A stretch of 64,000 bases of DNA. Origin: Aegilops tauschii subsp. strangulata. Taxonomy: Eukaryota > Streptophyta > Magnoliopsida > Poales > Poaceae. The notes under the pieces were generated by a model, which made no database searches, had not been told where the DNA came from, and saw only the letters and a list, made by a program, of their open reading frames with translations. Made by a program: the position numbers and the translations under genes. The number at the start of each line of letters is the position of its first letter. The stretch's first letter is position 1. Of this stretch, positions 1 to 11,235 are shown piece by piece. Location: contig NC_053035.3 in NCBI RefSeq assembly GCF_002575655.3, positions 376,627,792 through 376,691,791 on the forward strand, read 5' to 3'.

Positions 1-428
1 GTAGCGGCCGAGGCAGGAGTCGGCGAGGGCGGCGCCGAGCAGCGGCAGCAGCTGCGCCACGCCGTTCCAGGCGTTGATGGCGGACGCGGCCTTGGCGTTG
101 CTCTCGCCCAGCGGCCCCGTCAGGTAGCTGATCAGGTTCGCCGACACGCCGTAGAACGAGAACCGCTCCGCGATCTCCACCGCTGCACCCCCCGTTCCGG
201 TTCCGATCATGATCACACACCAATTAACTAAATCGATCATTTGCAAAATAATCTGCTGTACATGCACTTGCCTATGATGAAGAGCGCCGACCGCCAGCGG
301 CCGGTGGAGGCGCGGGGGGCGGGACGGCCGCGGTGGTCCACCGCCGCGACGTCGATGCCGTCGTCTTCCTCCATGCTGCTGCCGTCGGCGCGCGCGAGCA
401 GCGGGTCGGAGCCCGAGCCGGAAGGCAT
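1..428 (-). CDS. NPF/PTR-family peptide or nitrate transporter, N-terminal exons (partial)
   Basis: This is a two-exon 5' fragment of a proton-coupled NRT1/PTR family (NPF) transporter, a 12-helix plasma-membrane or tonoplast carrier of nitrate, peptides or hormones. Exon 1 runs 428-272 and encodes a soluble N-terminus with an acidic stretch (EEDDGID) and the family hallmark [13 protein letters not shown] leading into the first helix (SALFII). Exon 2 runs from 182 to the window edge. It continues in phase with [20 protein letters not shown], then [20 protein letters not shown] and LGRY, which is the conserved helix 1-3 region of NPF proteins. The ATG at 428 was chosen because the DPLL motif after it resembles NPF5-type N-termini; Met19 (374) is an alternative. 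The rest of the gene lies to the left. Family membership is firm. Subfamily and substrate cannot be told from this piece. Confidence 0.88.
183..271 (-). other. Intron 1 of the NPF gene, GC-AG type
   Basis: The first intron is 89 bp. Its 5' splice site reads AG|GCAAGT on the minus strand, the classic non-canonical GC donor with an otherwise perfect consensus. The acceptor is TGCAG|CGGTGG. Splicing here restores the conserved join between SALFII and VEIAERF with one residue (Ala) coded across the junction. Reading through the donor as coding leads out of the family alignment, which supports the intron. Confidence 0.78.
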
Positions 429-860
429 CGTGGCTTTATATGGTATACTGACTGATTCCGGCGACGGGAAAATCAGGGTAGCCGGAGCAGAGCTGGCGTT
501 GACTCCGGGTAGTCAGAAAATACGGCGTGGGGCACGTTGTCGACGAACGATCTCCGACGCCAGTCGAGGGAGATCGCGTCAACGCTCGAGCGGTCGGTGC
601 TGTAGCCTCGTCGGCGGCGGCGGCTACCAATTAGAGTGGGAGTAAGGAGAGGATAAATGGCAATGGCTGATGAACTGTGGCCTGTGGGTATGAGATTGAC
701 TTCAGGTAGAGGTAGGTATAGAGGGGCGCATAGAATACGGATCCCATCGCCATCGCGTTCGCCACATCGGACAGACAGCCGGCCACATGCGGCGGCTAAC
801 TGCACATGTGCACGACTAGACACCGTCTCTGTCCAGCTGGACCATATATGGAGGCCCAGT
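429..860 (-). promoter_or_regulatory. Upstream region of the NPF gene
   Basis: This is the 5' flank of the transporter gene. A TATAAA-like string at about 433-438 lies only a few bases before the ATG, so it would suit a start at Met19 rather than the first ATG. Another weak TATA-like string (CTATACC) lies near 713-725. Reading frames here on both strands look like chance frames in GC-rich DNA. No promoter element can be assigned with confidence. Confidence 0.3.
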
Positions 861-1069
861 AAATAGGAAAAAAAAAAAGCATCCTGAGTCCAGTTTGTAC
901 AAAACCCTAATCTTTTTGCAGATAACAGGGAGCGCCAGTGCTATATCTCGCCCGTACGGATTTCTAATAGGAATCGCCTACATGTGATAACTAGCGGACC
1001 GGCCTATTAGCGCGGTTTGCTCGCTGCACGCTGTAGGTTCGAACCGCTACTGTCACAGTGTACATTTTT
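861..1069. other. No gene seen; possible left edge of a Mutator-like relic
   Basis: This is unique-looking sequence with an A-run at 869-878. GGCCTATTAGC at about 1002-1012 is the inverted counterpart of GCTAATAGGCC at about 3387-3397 on the other side of the repeat block. That is compatible with the ends of one element, but no clean terminal inverted repeat or target duplication could be fixed. Confidence 0.25.
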
Positions 1070-2340
1070 AGAGCACACGTGAAACATTTTTATCATACAT
1101 GTTGAACATTTTTCAAATACATGATGTATATTTTATTAAATACGTGTTTTGAACACATTTTCGATACAGTAATTTTATAAATACACATTGCACATTTTTT
1201 AATGGCAATAAAAATGAACTATGAAAACATTTTTATACATAGTAGAAACATTTTTGAAAATGTCACGTACATTTAATGGGAAAAAAATTAACAAGCATAA
1301 AAATATTTTTACATTGTGTGTAATATTTTCAAAAAATTTCAAGAACCGTTTTTTAAATGCATGAATATTTCCATTAAATTTCACGTATATTTTATAAGGG
1401 TATGAACATTTTTTTTACATAACGCAATTTTTTTTGCATTGTATACTTTTTAAAAAGTTCTCATACATTATTTCTAAATGCGGGAACATTCTTTATTGTT
1501 ACAAACATATTTTTGCATTATCTACATCTTTTTCAAACTACACTAACATTTGTTCAAATTCGTAGTTTTAAATTTCTCTAAAAAAATTTTGTTTTTGAAA
1601 TATATGGTTTTAAAATATAACTAACATTTTCAAATACAAGATTAACATATGTTTTAATGCATGATCAACGTTTTTTCTATACACATTTAACATATTTTAA
1701 ATGCATCACTAACATTTATCAGATACTTGTTTCAAGGTTTTTCAAATTCTTGATTAATTTTCTAAATACATGATCAGCTTTTTATCACATACATTGTATA
1801 TTTAATATAAAATATATAGTATCCATAGAAACATTTTATTTATACACATTTATCATTTTTCAAATGTGTGGTTAATATTATTTGAAAACATGGTCAAAAA
1901 AATTTCTATATACATTTTTAACATCTTTCAAATGCTTGATTAGCATTTTCCAAATACAAGTTTGACATTTTTTGAGTACATGGTCAACATTTATCTATAC
2001 ACAGTTTAACATTTTCCAAATGATTAATTAACATTTTTCAAGTATGACATTTTACGAATGCATGTGTCAACAATTTTGCTATATAGATTTAACTTTTTAA
2101 ATGCTTGATTAATATTTTTCAAATACTCATTTAACCTTTTGTTCAAATGCTTGATTAATTTTTTTAAATAAATGATCAATTTTGGTCGTACATATTATAT
2201 ATATTTTGTATACATTTTCGGTATACATGAGAAACATTTTCTTTATACACATTTAACGTTTTTCAAATGCTTGATTAACATTTTTTCCAAATATTTTATG
2301 TAACTCTTTTGTGATATATTTCTTTAGAATATTTGAAAGT
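1070..2340. repeat. AT-rich degenerate repeat array (ACATTTTTCAAATGCTTGATT type)
   Basis: About 1.3 kb of strongly AT-rich DNA is built from diverged copies of a unit of roughly 20-40 bp. The core reads AACATTTTTCAAATRC followed by TTGATTAA or ATGATCAA. Copies are recognisable throughout, most clearly at 1615-1990 and 2090-2290. There is no coding potential. Confidence 0.6.
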
Positions 2341-2527
2341 AAAATAAGTAAATGAGAAAAGCAAAAAAATGAAAACAAGGTCATGGCCTACTACGCGCCT
2401 GGGCGGGTCAATTTACCTAAATGTCACGCTATAAGCGATACATAGTGCTGCCACCACATTGTCTACCAACTTGTTGCCTGAAATCACTAATTGAGGAGTA
2501 CTCATTACAAAGATCACTCTCACCTTT

Positions 2528-2578
2528 CCAGGTTGCGACAAGTGGCGCGCTGCATGTGCGCCACTTGTCGCAACCTGG
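2528..2578. repeat. Perfect 21-bp inverted repeat with a 9-nt loop
   Basis: The left arm at 2528-2548 and the right arm at 2558-2578 are exact reverse complements, separated by GCTGCATGT. Each arm contains TTGCGACAAGTGGCGC. Part of the arm motif (AAGTGGCGC) recurs near 3305. It could be two facing terminal repeats or a palindromic element end. Confidence 0.75.
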
Positions 2579-2749
2579 GAGTTTTCCTTTTTTCATAGAT
2601 CTGATTATTCAAAATGCTTTATCTCTTAAACCGTGCGTCCAAATCTCAAACCGGTTTCACCGTTGGATTCCTCGCGTCGAGATCTTCAAAACCAGATCCA
2701 ATGTTGATTGGTTTTGATGAACTTTTGTGCACGGGTTTTTTTCTTTTTC

Positions 2750-3125
2750 CGAAAGAGGCACGCCCATGCCTCTCGCGAAATCACAACCGTACCTCTCGCG
2801 GAAGGAAAAAAATAGAAAGCGCGGTTTTTTCCGTTTGCGAGGGGCACGACCATGACTCTCGCGAAAGCACAACCGTGTCTCTCGCCGAAGCAAAACCGCG
2901 CCTCTTGCGAAAGGGAAAAAAACAGAAAACGCATTTTTTTCGTTTCCGAAGGACCATGACTCTCGCGAAAACACAAACGTGCCTCTCACGGAAGCAAAAC
3001 CGTGCTTCTCGCGAAAGAAATAAACAGAAAACACATTTTTTCCCGTTTCCGAGAGGCACGGCCGTGAATCTCGCGAAAGCAAAACCGTGACTCTCATGAA
3101 AGAAAGAAAAGGAAAACACGTGCGG
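2750..3125. repeat. Diverged tandem array with CTCTCGCGAAAGCA units
   Basis: Copies of GTGACTCTCGCGAAAGCAAAACCGTG-like units of about 25-30 bp alternate with AGAAAACGCRTTTTTT spacers. At least eight CTCTCGCGAAAG or CTCTCACGGAAG cores can be counted. The array produces overlapping open frames on both strands, which I read as a by-product of the repeat and not as genes. Confidence 0.6.
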
Positions 3126-3400
3126 AAAAATTAAAATATTTTTTTTAAATATTTTTGATCCAAAAGCTAAGAAAGACCGGTGGAAAACCGAAACATCGAA
3201 AAAACAAAAAAAGACCATTTAAAAAGCCGAAAACGCGTGCGAAAAAATAAAAAAACGGAGAGAACGCCTAAAGCGCGATACGTGGCGGGCGGCTGATAGC
3301 GCGCCAAGTGGCGCTACTAGTTATGAGGCTCCCGAAGTAGCGCTCGTTAACTAGTTGCTCCCGTTGCCAAAGCGCCCGCGCGGATGCTAATAGGCCATGG

Positions 3401-4080
3401 CCCTAAATAGCACTCCATCGCATCCAGCTCGCTACGCTAGCTGGTCTGGTTGTCTTTTTTGCCTTTTTTCTTCGCAGGCTAATGTAAGTTCACTCGCTAC
3501 TTTAGAAAAACACGCTACTATTTTATTATGGAGTCAAGAAAATCACGAACTTGATTTCTTTCAAGGGTTTTGAAACGTTCATGAATTTTAAAGTGCTAAT
3601 GAAATCAAAGAAAAGTTCCTAGATTTGAAAAGGTTCACTGATTTGAAAAAGAATTCATGGATTAAAAAATTCACAAAATATATAAAATTCTCATGAATTT
3701 TAAAAGTGTTCTAGAATTTTGAAAAATATTCTGGAAACTCAAATATGTTCACGGATTTATATTTTCCTGAAATTTTGAAAAAATGATGAGAAATTTTAAA
3801 ACATTCATGGCTTTTAAAACGCTAATGAAACATTAAAAAGGAAAAAGGAAAAGGAAAAACACAAAATAAAACCTTTGAGAAAAACACGTAGAAAACCAGG
3901 GGATTCCCAAAACTGTGAGAAATAAAATCCTACATGGGCTGGCCCACATAGGAACTACCGATTGGCTACTATTTCGTCCTATAAGCGCCAAATCGAATTT
4001 TCCCCAAATCACCAAGTCGTTCAACTGAACTTTAAGATGGTTCTACGGCCACACCTAGTATGACATGATCAACCTTCTAA
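3401..4080. other. No gene seen; AT-rich degenerate repeats
   Basis: From about 3530 to 3850 the sequence consists of diverged copies of GAATTTTGAAAA/GTTCATGAATTTT, another common Triticeae low-complexity repeat. The rest (3401-3530 and 3850-4080) is unassigned. No coding signature was found. Confidence 0.4.
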
Positions 4081-6165
4081 AGCTAGTTTAGATGTGAATA
4101 AAAGGTTGAAAGATTCGTCTCCATAACAAGCGCAGGCAAGAATGGCAAATATGAAAAATTGATGTTGTTTTGTAACAATTGTGGCCTTCTTGGTCATTGG
4201 TACTAGAAATGTGGCACGGGTGAGCATAAATACGCCAAGGTCGAATGGTGTGATTTCATATTAGCAGATGAAGGGAGAAGTCGTATGGGATATGGAGGTG
4301 GTTGAGGAAATGGAAATGGCAGGAGTGCTGGAAAAGGAAGGGGAGGTATGGCTTTTGGTCGAGGTTTTGGAAGGGGTGCAAACCGAGATGATCTCTCGGA
4401 AGGAAATACTAGCGGGAGCAAGTCATATGATGGGCAGGAGAGTTGGAGGTGGAACGTACGCAACATACACTCATAAGGAATCGATTGAGGATCATAATGA
4501 AAAGAATGGTAAACTTTCTGATACAACCATGCTGGAACCCTCTACTAGAAAGAACCTAGCCCTAAACTCTGCAACCCGTATTAGTGGAAACCAAAATTTA
4601 GTGGGTGCTATTGTGTTGGTCGACGCATCATCTAATGTGGCTAACATAGTTGACATATTCAATGAAATAACAGTTCAGATCCATTAGATGCACCACAGAA
4701 GAACGCAAAAAAAGCAGAGGGGAGCTAGTGGTGAAGCAATTGATAGTACCAAGAGTTTTGATCCATTAAAGGATTGGTGGTACCCCTCGAGGGTGATCGC
4801 CGGGAGCAATGGGGATCCTAGCGTGGAATTGCCTGTGGCTGGGAAATGACCCGACGGTTCATGTGCTTATGGACATACATAAGCGATATTTCCCCGAGGT
4901 GCTTTTTTGTTGGAGGTGCAGCTTGATGAATATCTGTCCGATTGTTTGCGGAAAAGGTTAAAGATGGGTTTAAATTGTGAACCCTAGCGATGGAGGATGG
5001 AGTTGAAGATAAGTCAAATATATTTCCCATCCAAATTATATTGATGTAAAGATAGGTGAGGGAGATGACAAGGTTTGGAGGTTGACTAGAATGTATGGAG
5101 AATTCCGATTGGATTAGAAGTATAAAACTTGGGAACATTTTCAAACTCTTCATATGCAACATAACTTGCCCTGGGTGATAACTGGAGACCTTAATGAAAT
5201 TCTTTATAATGACAAGAAGGAGGGAGGATCCAAGACCCTGGTCTTATATGAATGCATTCATGAGTATACTAGACTCTTGTGATTTTAATGATCTTGGTTA
5301 TGAAGGCGAAATATTTACCTGACAGCGAGGAAATATACGTGAGCGACTTGATAGAGCTATAGCAAATACTGAATGGAGGCACATGATGAACGATGCTACC
5401 CTTACAGATCTCCCATAGAGTCACTCTAACCACCGAACTTTGTTACTAGTCACCGATTAGGCGAGTCTGATTACCCAAAACAAACGAGTGTAAAGATTTG
5501 AGGCGAAGTGGCCAGCATAGGAGAATTTTGATTTCGTTGTACATGATGCATGGCAAGATACAAAAACACATGCACCCCCGACAGGTGTCAGTAGTAGATT
5601 GGTGTACATGCATGCAAAGCTCCATGAGTGGGACATGAAAGTATAAAAAAAGCCAAAGAGGGGGCTACGGAAGGTACAATGCCAGATTGATCAGGTTATG
5701 TCAGGCCCTATGACTGATGACACATAGGAACGTAGAAAGAACCTTGCATGTATTGTTGAGCAACTTTTGGAGCAGGACGAAGCATATTAGTCACAAAGAT
5801 ATGAATGGTATGCTTTTGACACCTTCCTAAACTGAGGATGTTAAAAAGCAGTGTTTAGCAAAGGTGACTTAAAGGACCCGGGGCCAGATGGATTGTGTGC
5901 TCTCTTTTTATGAAAAGTTTTGGTATCTTATTGAAGAGGAAATCGCAACTAAAGTTTTCCATTGGTGAACAATGGCCACATTTGGATAATTATAATGAAA
6001 CAATTGTTGTGTTAATCCCAAGATTGATACACAAGAACTTGTCACTCAGTTCACACCAATTAGTCTTTTCCATGTGATATGACGTTATATCAATGTGAGA
6101 GCCCGACGTTATAGGAATGGATTACTCATATCAGCAAAGAATTCCTTCTTTTCCTGGAGCTCATT
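4080..6165 (+). pseudogene. L1-type LINE (RIX), decayed, lacking its 3' half
   Basis: The plus strand carries remnants of both LINE ORFs in order. ORF1 shows a C-X2-C-X4-H-X4-C zinc knuckle (Cys at 4171, 4180 and 4210, His at 4195) with a stop inside it, followed by a Gly/Arg-rich tail (4260-4400). ORF2 begins at ATG 4809 with ILAWNC...LGN, the start of the apurinic-type endonuclease. WVITGDLNEIL follows at 5172-5204, then LGYEGEIFT and RERLDRAIAN near 5290-5360. The reverse transcriptase starts with DLKDPGPDGLCALF at about 5870-5910 and fades after the QQ..FPG block near 6165. Many stops and frameshifts interrupt it. The missing 3' end is the reverse of normal LINE 5' truncation, so the 3' part was probably lost by a later deletion or rearrangement. 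Confidence 0.72.
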
Positions 6166-6357
6166 TCTAAAGAAATCCAAACTTAAGCATGCTTGGCTTG
6201 GAGCGATTTGAGAATGGGTGGCCGACTGGGAAGTTGGTCCCAGGTGCGCACGAGTGAATACAAAGTGCACATGAAAGACTAGAGTTGGCATGTGGGTCCA
6301 ATCTAGATCCGGCCAGTCGTAACGGCCAGAAACCGGTGGATGTGGCCGGGGCATTAC
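6166..6357. other. Unassigned sequence between the LINE and C1
   Basis: Short stretch with no recognised coding or repeat signature. ATTAC at 6353-6357 would be the target-site duplication of C1, but its partner lies outside the readable pieces. Confidence 0.3.
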
Positions 6358-7217
6358 TGTTGGGAAACGTTGCGAGGAAAACAAAAAATTTCTACGCACA
6401 CATAGGATCTATCAAGGAGATGCATAACAACGAGAGGGGAGAGTGTGTCTATGTACCCTCGTAGACCGTAAGCGGAAGTGTTTAGTAACGCGGTTGATCT
6501 AGTCGAACTTCTTCATGCTCCAACCGATCAAGTACCGAACGTACGACACCTCCGCATTCAACACACATTCAGCTCGGTGACATCCTCCGCCTTCTTGATC
6601 CAGCAAGACGGCGAGGTAGTGGATGAGTTCCGGCAGCACGACGACGTGGTGACGGTGATGGTGAAGCTATATCCACAGGGCTTCGCCTAAGCACTACGAA
6701 AATATGGCCGGGGGTGTAAACGGTGGAGGGGGGGTGCCGCAAACAGCTAAGACAATGTTGTGTTGTGCTAGGCCCCCCTTCCCATATATATGTGGGGAGA
6801 GGGGAGAGGCCAAAGGGGCGCCCCCAAGTAGGCCGAATCCTACTTGGGATCTTCCCCCAAGTGGCGCCCCCTTCCTTATTTGGAGTGCGGGAGGAAGGAA
6901 GGAGGGGGTGGCGTCCCCTTCCTTTCTCTCCTGAGGAGGGAAAGGCAGGACGGGCCATCCCTCCCCTTTCCTTCCCCTAGGGCCGGCCAGCTAAGGGAAG
7001 GGGTGCACCAGCCCCCTTGTGGGCTGGTCTGCCCCCCCTTGGCCCATAAGGCCCATACACTTGCCGGGGGTGCCCGGAACCCCTTCCGGTGACCAGGGTG
7101 AGTACCCGGTGCACTCCGAAACTATTCCGGTGTCCGAATACCATCGTCCTATATATCAATCTTTACCTCTCAACCATTTCAAGACCCCTTGTAATGTCCG
7201 TGATCTTATCTAAGACT
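6358..7217 (-). repeat. C1 3' LTR, piece 1
   Basis: It matches the C2 LTR ends through the shared blocks CCTACGCACAC, GTACCCTCGTAGACCGTAAGCGGAAG and the CTTCTTGATCCAGCAAG box. It breaks off after GATCTTATCTAAGACT, where G1 starts. The region 6690-7080 is a GC-rich LTR segment that generates several meaningless overlapping open frames. Confidence 0.8.
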
Positions 7218-10200
7218 TGCTACTTCTTGAGCTTGTGGTGGTTTTTCCCTTGAAGAGGAAAGGGTGATGCAGCAAAGTAGAGTAAGTATTTCCCTCAGTT
7301 TTGAGAACCAAGGTATCAATCTAGTAGGAAACAACGCACAAGTCACCGAATACCTGCACAAACAAACACCAACTTGCACCCAACGCGATTAAGGGTTGTC
7401 AATCCCTTCACGGTTATTTGCAAAGTGAGATATGATAGAGATGGATAAACGGTAAAGTAATATTTTTTGTTTATGGAGCGGAAAGTAAAATATTGCAAAG
7501 GAAGTAAATAGAAAACTAAAATTGTAGACCGGAAACTTATATGATGGAAAGTAGACCCGGGGGGCATAGGTTTCACTAGAGGCTTCTCTCAAGATAGAAA
7601 ATATTACGGTGGGTGAACAAATTACTGTCGAGCAATTGATAGAAAAGTGCAAAGTTATGACGATATCTAAGGCAATGATCATGAATATAGGCATCACGTC
7701 CGTACCAAGTAGACCGACTCCTGCCTGTATCTACTACTATTACTCCACACATCGACCGACTCCTTCCCGCATCTAGAGTATTAAGTTCATGAAGAATAGA
7801 GTAATGCATTAAGTAAGATGACATGATGTAGAGGAATAAACTCAAGCAATATGATGTAAACCCCATCTTTTTATCCTTGATGGCAACAATACAATACGTG
7901 CCTTGTGCTACCTCTTGAGCATGCATTGGTTTTTCACGTGAGGAGGAAAAGTTGATGCAGCAAAGTAGCATAAGTATTTCCCTCAGTTTTGTGAACCAAG
8001 GTATCAATCTAGTAGGAGACTACACAGCAAGCCACCGAAAAACTGCACAAAAAAACACCAACTTGCAACGAACGCGACAAAGGGGTTGTCAATCCCTTCA
8101 CGGTTATTCGCAAAGTGAGATCTAATAGAGATTGGATAAACGGTAAAGTAATATTTTTGGTATTTTGGTTTATGGAACGGAAAGTAAAGATTGCAAAATA
8201 AGTAAATAGGAAACTAGAATTGGCAAGTTAACGGGAAACTAATATGATGTAAAATAGACCCGGGGGCCATAGGTTTCACTAGAGGCTTCTCTCAAGATAG
8301 AAATTATTAATATGGGTGAACAAATGACTGCCGAGCAATTGATAGAAAAGCACAAAGTTATGACGATATCTAAGGCAATGATCATGATTATAGGCATCAC
8401 GTCTGTGTCTAAGTAGACCGAAACGATTCTGCATCTACTACTATTACTCCAAACATCGACCGCCTCCTGCCTGCATCTAGAGTATTAAGTTCATAAGAAC
8501 AGAGTAACGCATTAAGCAAGATGACATGATGTAGCGGGAGTAACTCAAGCAATATGATGAAAACCCCATCTTGTTATCCTCGATGGCAACAATACAATAC
8601 GTGCCTTGCTGCCCCTACTGTCACTAGGAAAGGACACCGCAAGATTGAACCCAAAGCTAAGCACTTCTCCCATTGCAAGAAAAACCAATCTTGTTGGCCA
8701 AACCAAATCGATAGTTCGAAGAGACTTGCAAAGATATCAAATCATGCATATAAGAATTCAGAGGAGATTCAAATAATATTCAAAGATAAACTTGATCATA
8801 AATCCACAATTCATCAGATCTTGGCAAACACACCGCAAAAGAGTATTACATCAAATAGATCTCCAAGAACATCGAGGAGAACTTTGTATTGAGAATCAAA
8901 GAGAGAGAAGAAGCCATCTAGCAACTAGCAATGCACCCGTAGGTCTGAAGTAAACTACTCACGCTTCATCGGAGAGGCAATGGTGTTGATGTAGAAGCCC
9001 TCCGTGATCGATTCCCCCTCCGGCAGGATGCCGGAAAAGGCCCCAAGATGGGATCTCACGGGTACAGAAGGTTGCGGCGGTGGAAAAGTGGTTTCGTGGC
9101 TCCCCTGGATGTTTTTGGGGTATAAGAGTATATATAGGAGGAAGAATTAGGTCAGGAGACCCTCGAGGGGCCCACAAGGTCGGGAGCGCGTCCCACCCCC
9201 TGGGCGCGCCCTCCACCCTTGTGGCCGCCTCGAGGCTCCTCTAACTTGCACTCCAAGTCTCCTGGGTGTCTTCTGGTCCAAGAAAAATCATGGCAAAATT
9301 TTTATTTCGTTTGGTATTCCTTTTCTGCGAAACTCGAAGACAAGGAAAAAAACAAAAACTAGCACTGGGCTCTAGGTTAATAAGTTAGTCCCAAAAATCA
9401 TATAAAATAGCATATTAATGCATATAAAACATCCAAAACAGATAATATAATAGCATGGAACAATCAAAAATTATACATACGTCGGAGATGTATCACCTTG
9501 CTGCCCCTACTATCACTGGGAAACGACACCGCAAGATTGAACCCAAAGCTAAGCGCTTCTCCCATTGCAAGAAAAACCAATCTAGTTGGCCAAACCAAGT
9601 TGATAGTTCGAAGAGACTTGCAAAGATATCAAATCATGCATATAAGAATTCAGAGGAGATTCAAATAATATTCATAGATAAGCTGATCATAAATCCACAA
9701 TTCATCGGATCTCGGCAAACACACTGCAAAAAAGTATTACATCGAATAGATCTCCAAGAACATCGACGAGAACGTGGTATTGAGAATCAAAGAGAGAGAA
9801 GAAACCATCTAGCTACTAGCTATGGACCCGTATGTCTATGGTAAACTACTCACGTTTCATCGAAAGGGCAATGGTGTTGATGTAGAAGCCCTCCGTGATC
9901 CCCCTCCGGCGGGACATCGGAAAAGGCCCCTAGATGGGATCTCACGGGTATAGAAGGTTGCGGTGGTGGAAAAGTGTTTTCGTGGCTCTCCTGGTAGGAT
10001 TTGGAATATTTGAGAATATATAGGCGGAAGAAATAGGTCGGTGGAGTCACGAGGGGCCCACAAGGGTGGGGGGCGCGCCCTCCGTCCTTGTGGCCGCCTT
10101 GTGGCTTCCTTGACGTGTAGTGCAAGTCCTCTGGATGTCTTCTGGTCCAAGAAAAATCATCACGAAAGTTTCATTCCGTTTGGACTCCATTTGATATTCC

Positions 10201-10375
10201 TTTTCTGCGAAACTCTAAAACAAGGGAAAAAACAGGAATTGGTACTGGGCTCTAGGTTAATAGGTTAGTCCCAAAAATAATATAAAATAGCATATTAATG
10301 CATATAAAACATCCAAAATAGATAATATAATAGCATGGAACAATCAAAAATTATAGATACGTTGGAGATGTACCA
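7218..10375 (-). repeat. G1 3' LTR, interrupted by a solo LTR
   Basis: The LTR starts TGCTACTTCTTGAGC (plus-strand reading) and ends GGAGATGTACCA at 10375. It runs 7218-7905, is interrupted at 7906-9495, and resumes with CTGCCCCTACTATCACTGGG at 9501. GCATCCCCAAGCTTAA directly after it is the polypurine tract read on the opposite strand. Confidence 0.85.
7906..9495 (-). mobile_element. Solo LTR of a G-type (Athila-lineage) element
   Basis: A complete 1,590-bp LTR begins TGCTACCTCTTGAGCATG and ends GTCGGAGATGTATCA, with no internal domain. It is flanked by a perfect 5-bp duplication CCTTG (7901-7905 and 9496-9500). A solo LTR arises by recombination between the two LTRs of a full element. It lies inside an LTR of the same family, so both copies carry the same domains in series. 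Confidence 0.9.
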
Positions 10376-11096
10376 AGCATCCCCAAGCTTAATTCCTGCT
10401 CGTCCTCGAGTAGGTAAATGATAAAAACATAATTTTTGATGTGGAATGCTAGCTAACATATTTATCCATGTAATTTTATTTATTGTGGCATGAATGTTCA
10501 GATCCGTATGATTCAAAAAAAAGTTTAATATTGACATAAAAACAATAATACTTCAAGCATACTAATAAGATAATTATGTCTTCTCAAAATAACATGGCCA
10601 AAGAAAGCTTATCCCTACAAAATCATATAGTCTAGCTATGCTCCATCTTCATCACACAAAATACTCAAATCATGCACAATCCCGATGACAAGCCAAGAAA
10701 TTGTTTCATACTTCTGATATTGTCAAACCTTTTCAACTTTCACGCAATACATGAGCGTGAGCCAGGGAGATAGTCTCACATCAACTAGGCGTATTAACGG
10801 GCTATGGAGATGCCCATCAATAGATATCAATGTGAGTGAGTAGGAATTGCCATGCCACGGATGCACTAGAGCTATAAGTTTATGAAAGCTCAAAAAGAAA
10901 ACTAAGTGGGTGTGCATCCAACTTGCTTGCTCATGAAGACCTAGGGCAATTTGAGGAAGCCCATCGTTGGAATATACAAGCCAAGTTCTATAATGAAAAA
11001 TTCCCACTAGTATATGAAAGTGACAACATAGGAGACTCTCTATCATGAAGATCATGGTGCTACTTTGAAGCACAAGTATGGAAAAAGGATAGTAAC

Positions 11097-11235
11097 ATTG
11101 CCCCTTCTCTCTTTTTCTCTCATTTTTTCTTTTTCTTTTTCTCTCATTTTTTCTTTTTCTTTTTCTCTTTTTTCTTTCTTTTTTTTCTTTTCACTTTTTT
11201 TCCTTTTTTCTTTCTCATTTTTTCTTTTATTTCCT
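11097..11235 (+). repeat. Pyrimidine tract (purine tract on the element's sense strand), G1
   Basis: About 140 bases of almost pure C/T, including repeated TTTTTCTCTCATTTTTTC. Shorter tracts sit at the matching place in G3 (about 17678-17745) and G4 (51953-52020), each shortly before GGACAATGCTCTA or GGGACAATGCTC on the plus strand. Confidence 0.7.

Larger units (their letters stand above)
990..3400. mobile_element. Probable Mutator-like (MULE) relic or composite of such repeats
   Basis: The block holds three typical Triticeae non-coding repeat types in series: an AT-rich array (1070-2340), a perfect hairpin (2528-2578) and a GC-spiced repeat array (2750-3120). It ends with AGCGCGCCAAGTGGCGCTACT near 3300 and an inverted copy of the GGCCTATTAGC string. 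The 9-bp duplication typical of MULEs was not identified, and no transposase is present. From memory, similar strings recur in wheat intergenic DNA. The class assignment is inference and the edges are approximate. Confidence 0.35.

Noticed and set aside
241..866. Plus-strand open frames overlapping the transporter exon and its upstream region
   Set aside because: They are antisense or flanking frames in GC-rich DNA without homology; the minus-strand exon explains the region.
1030..1055. GGTTCGAACC resembles a tRNA B box
   Set aside because: No cloverleaf can be folded around it and no A box is present at the right distance; it is a palindrome within repeat DNA.
6569..7092. Several overlapping open frames of 60-129 codons
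   Set aside because: GC-rich LTR segment of C1; frames exist on both strands and match no protein.
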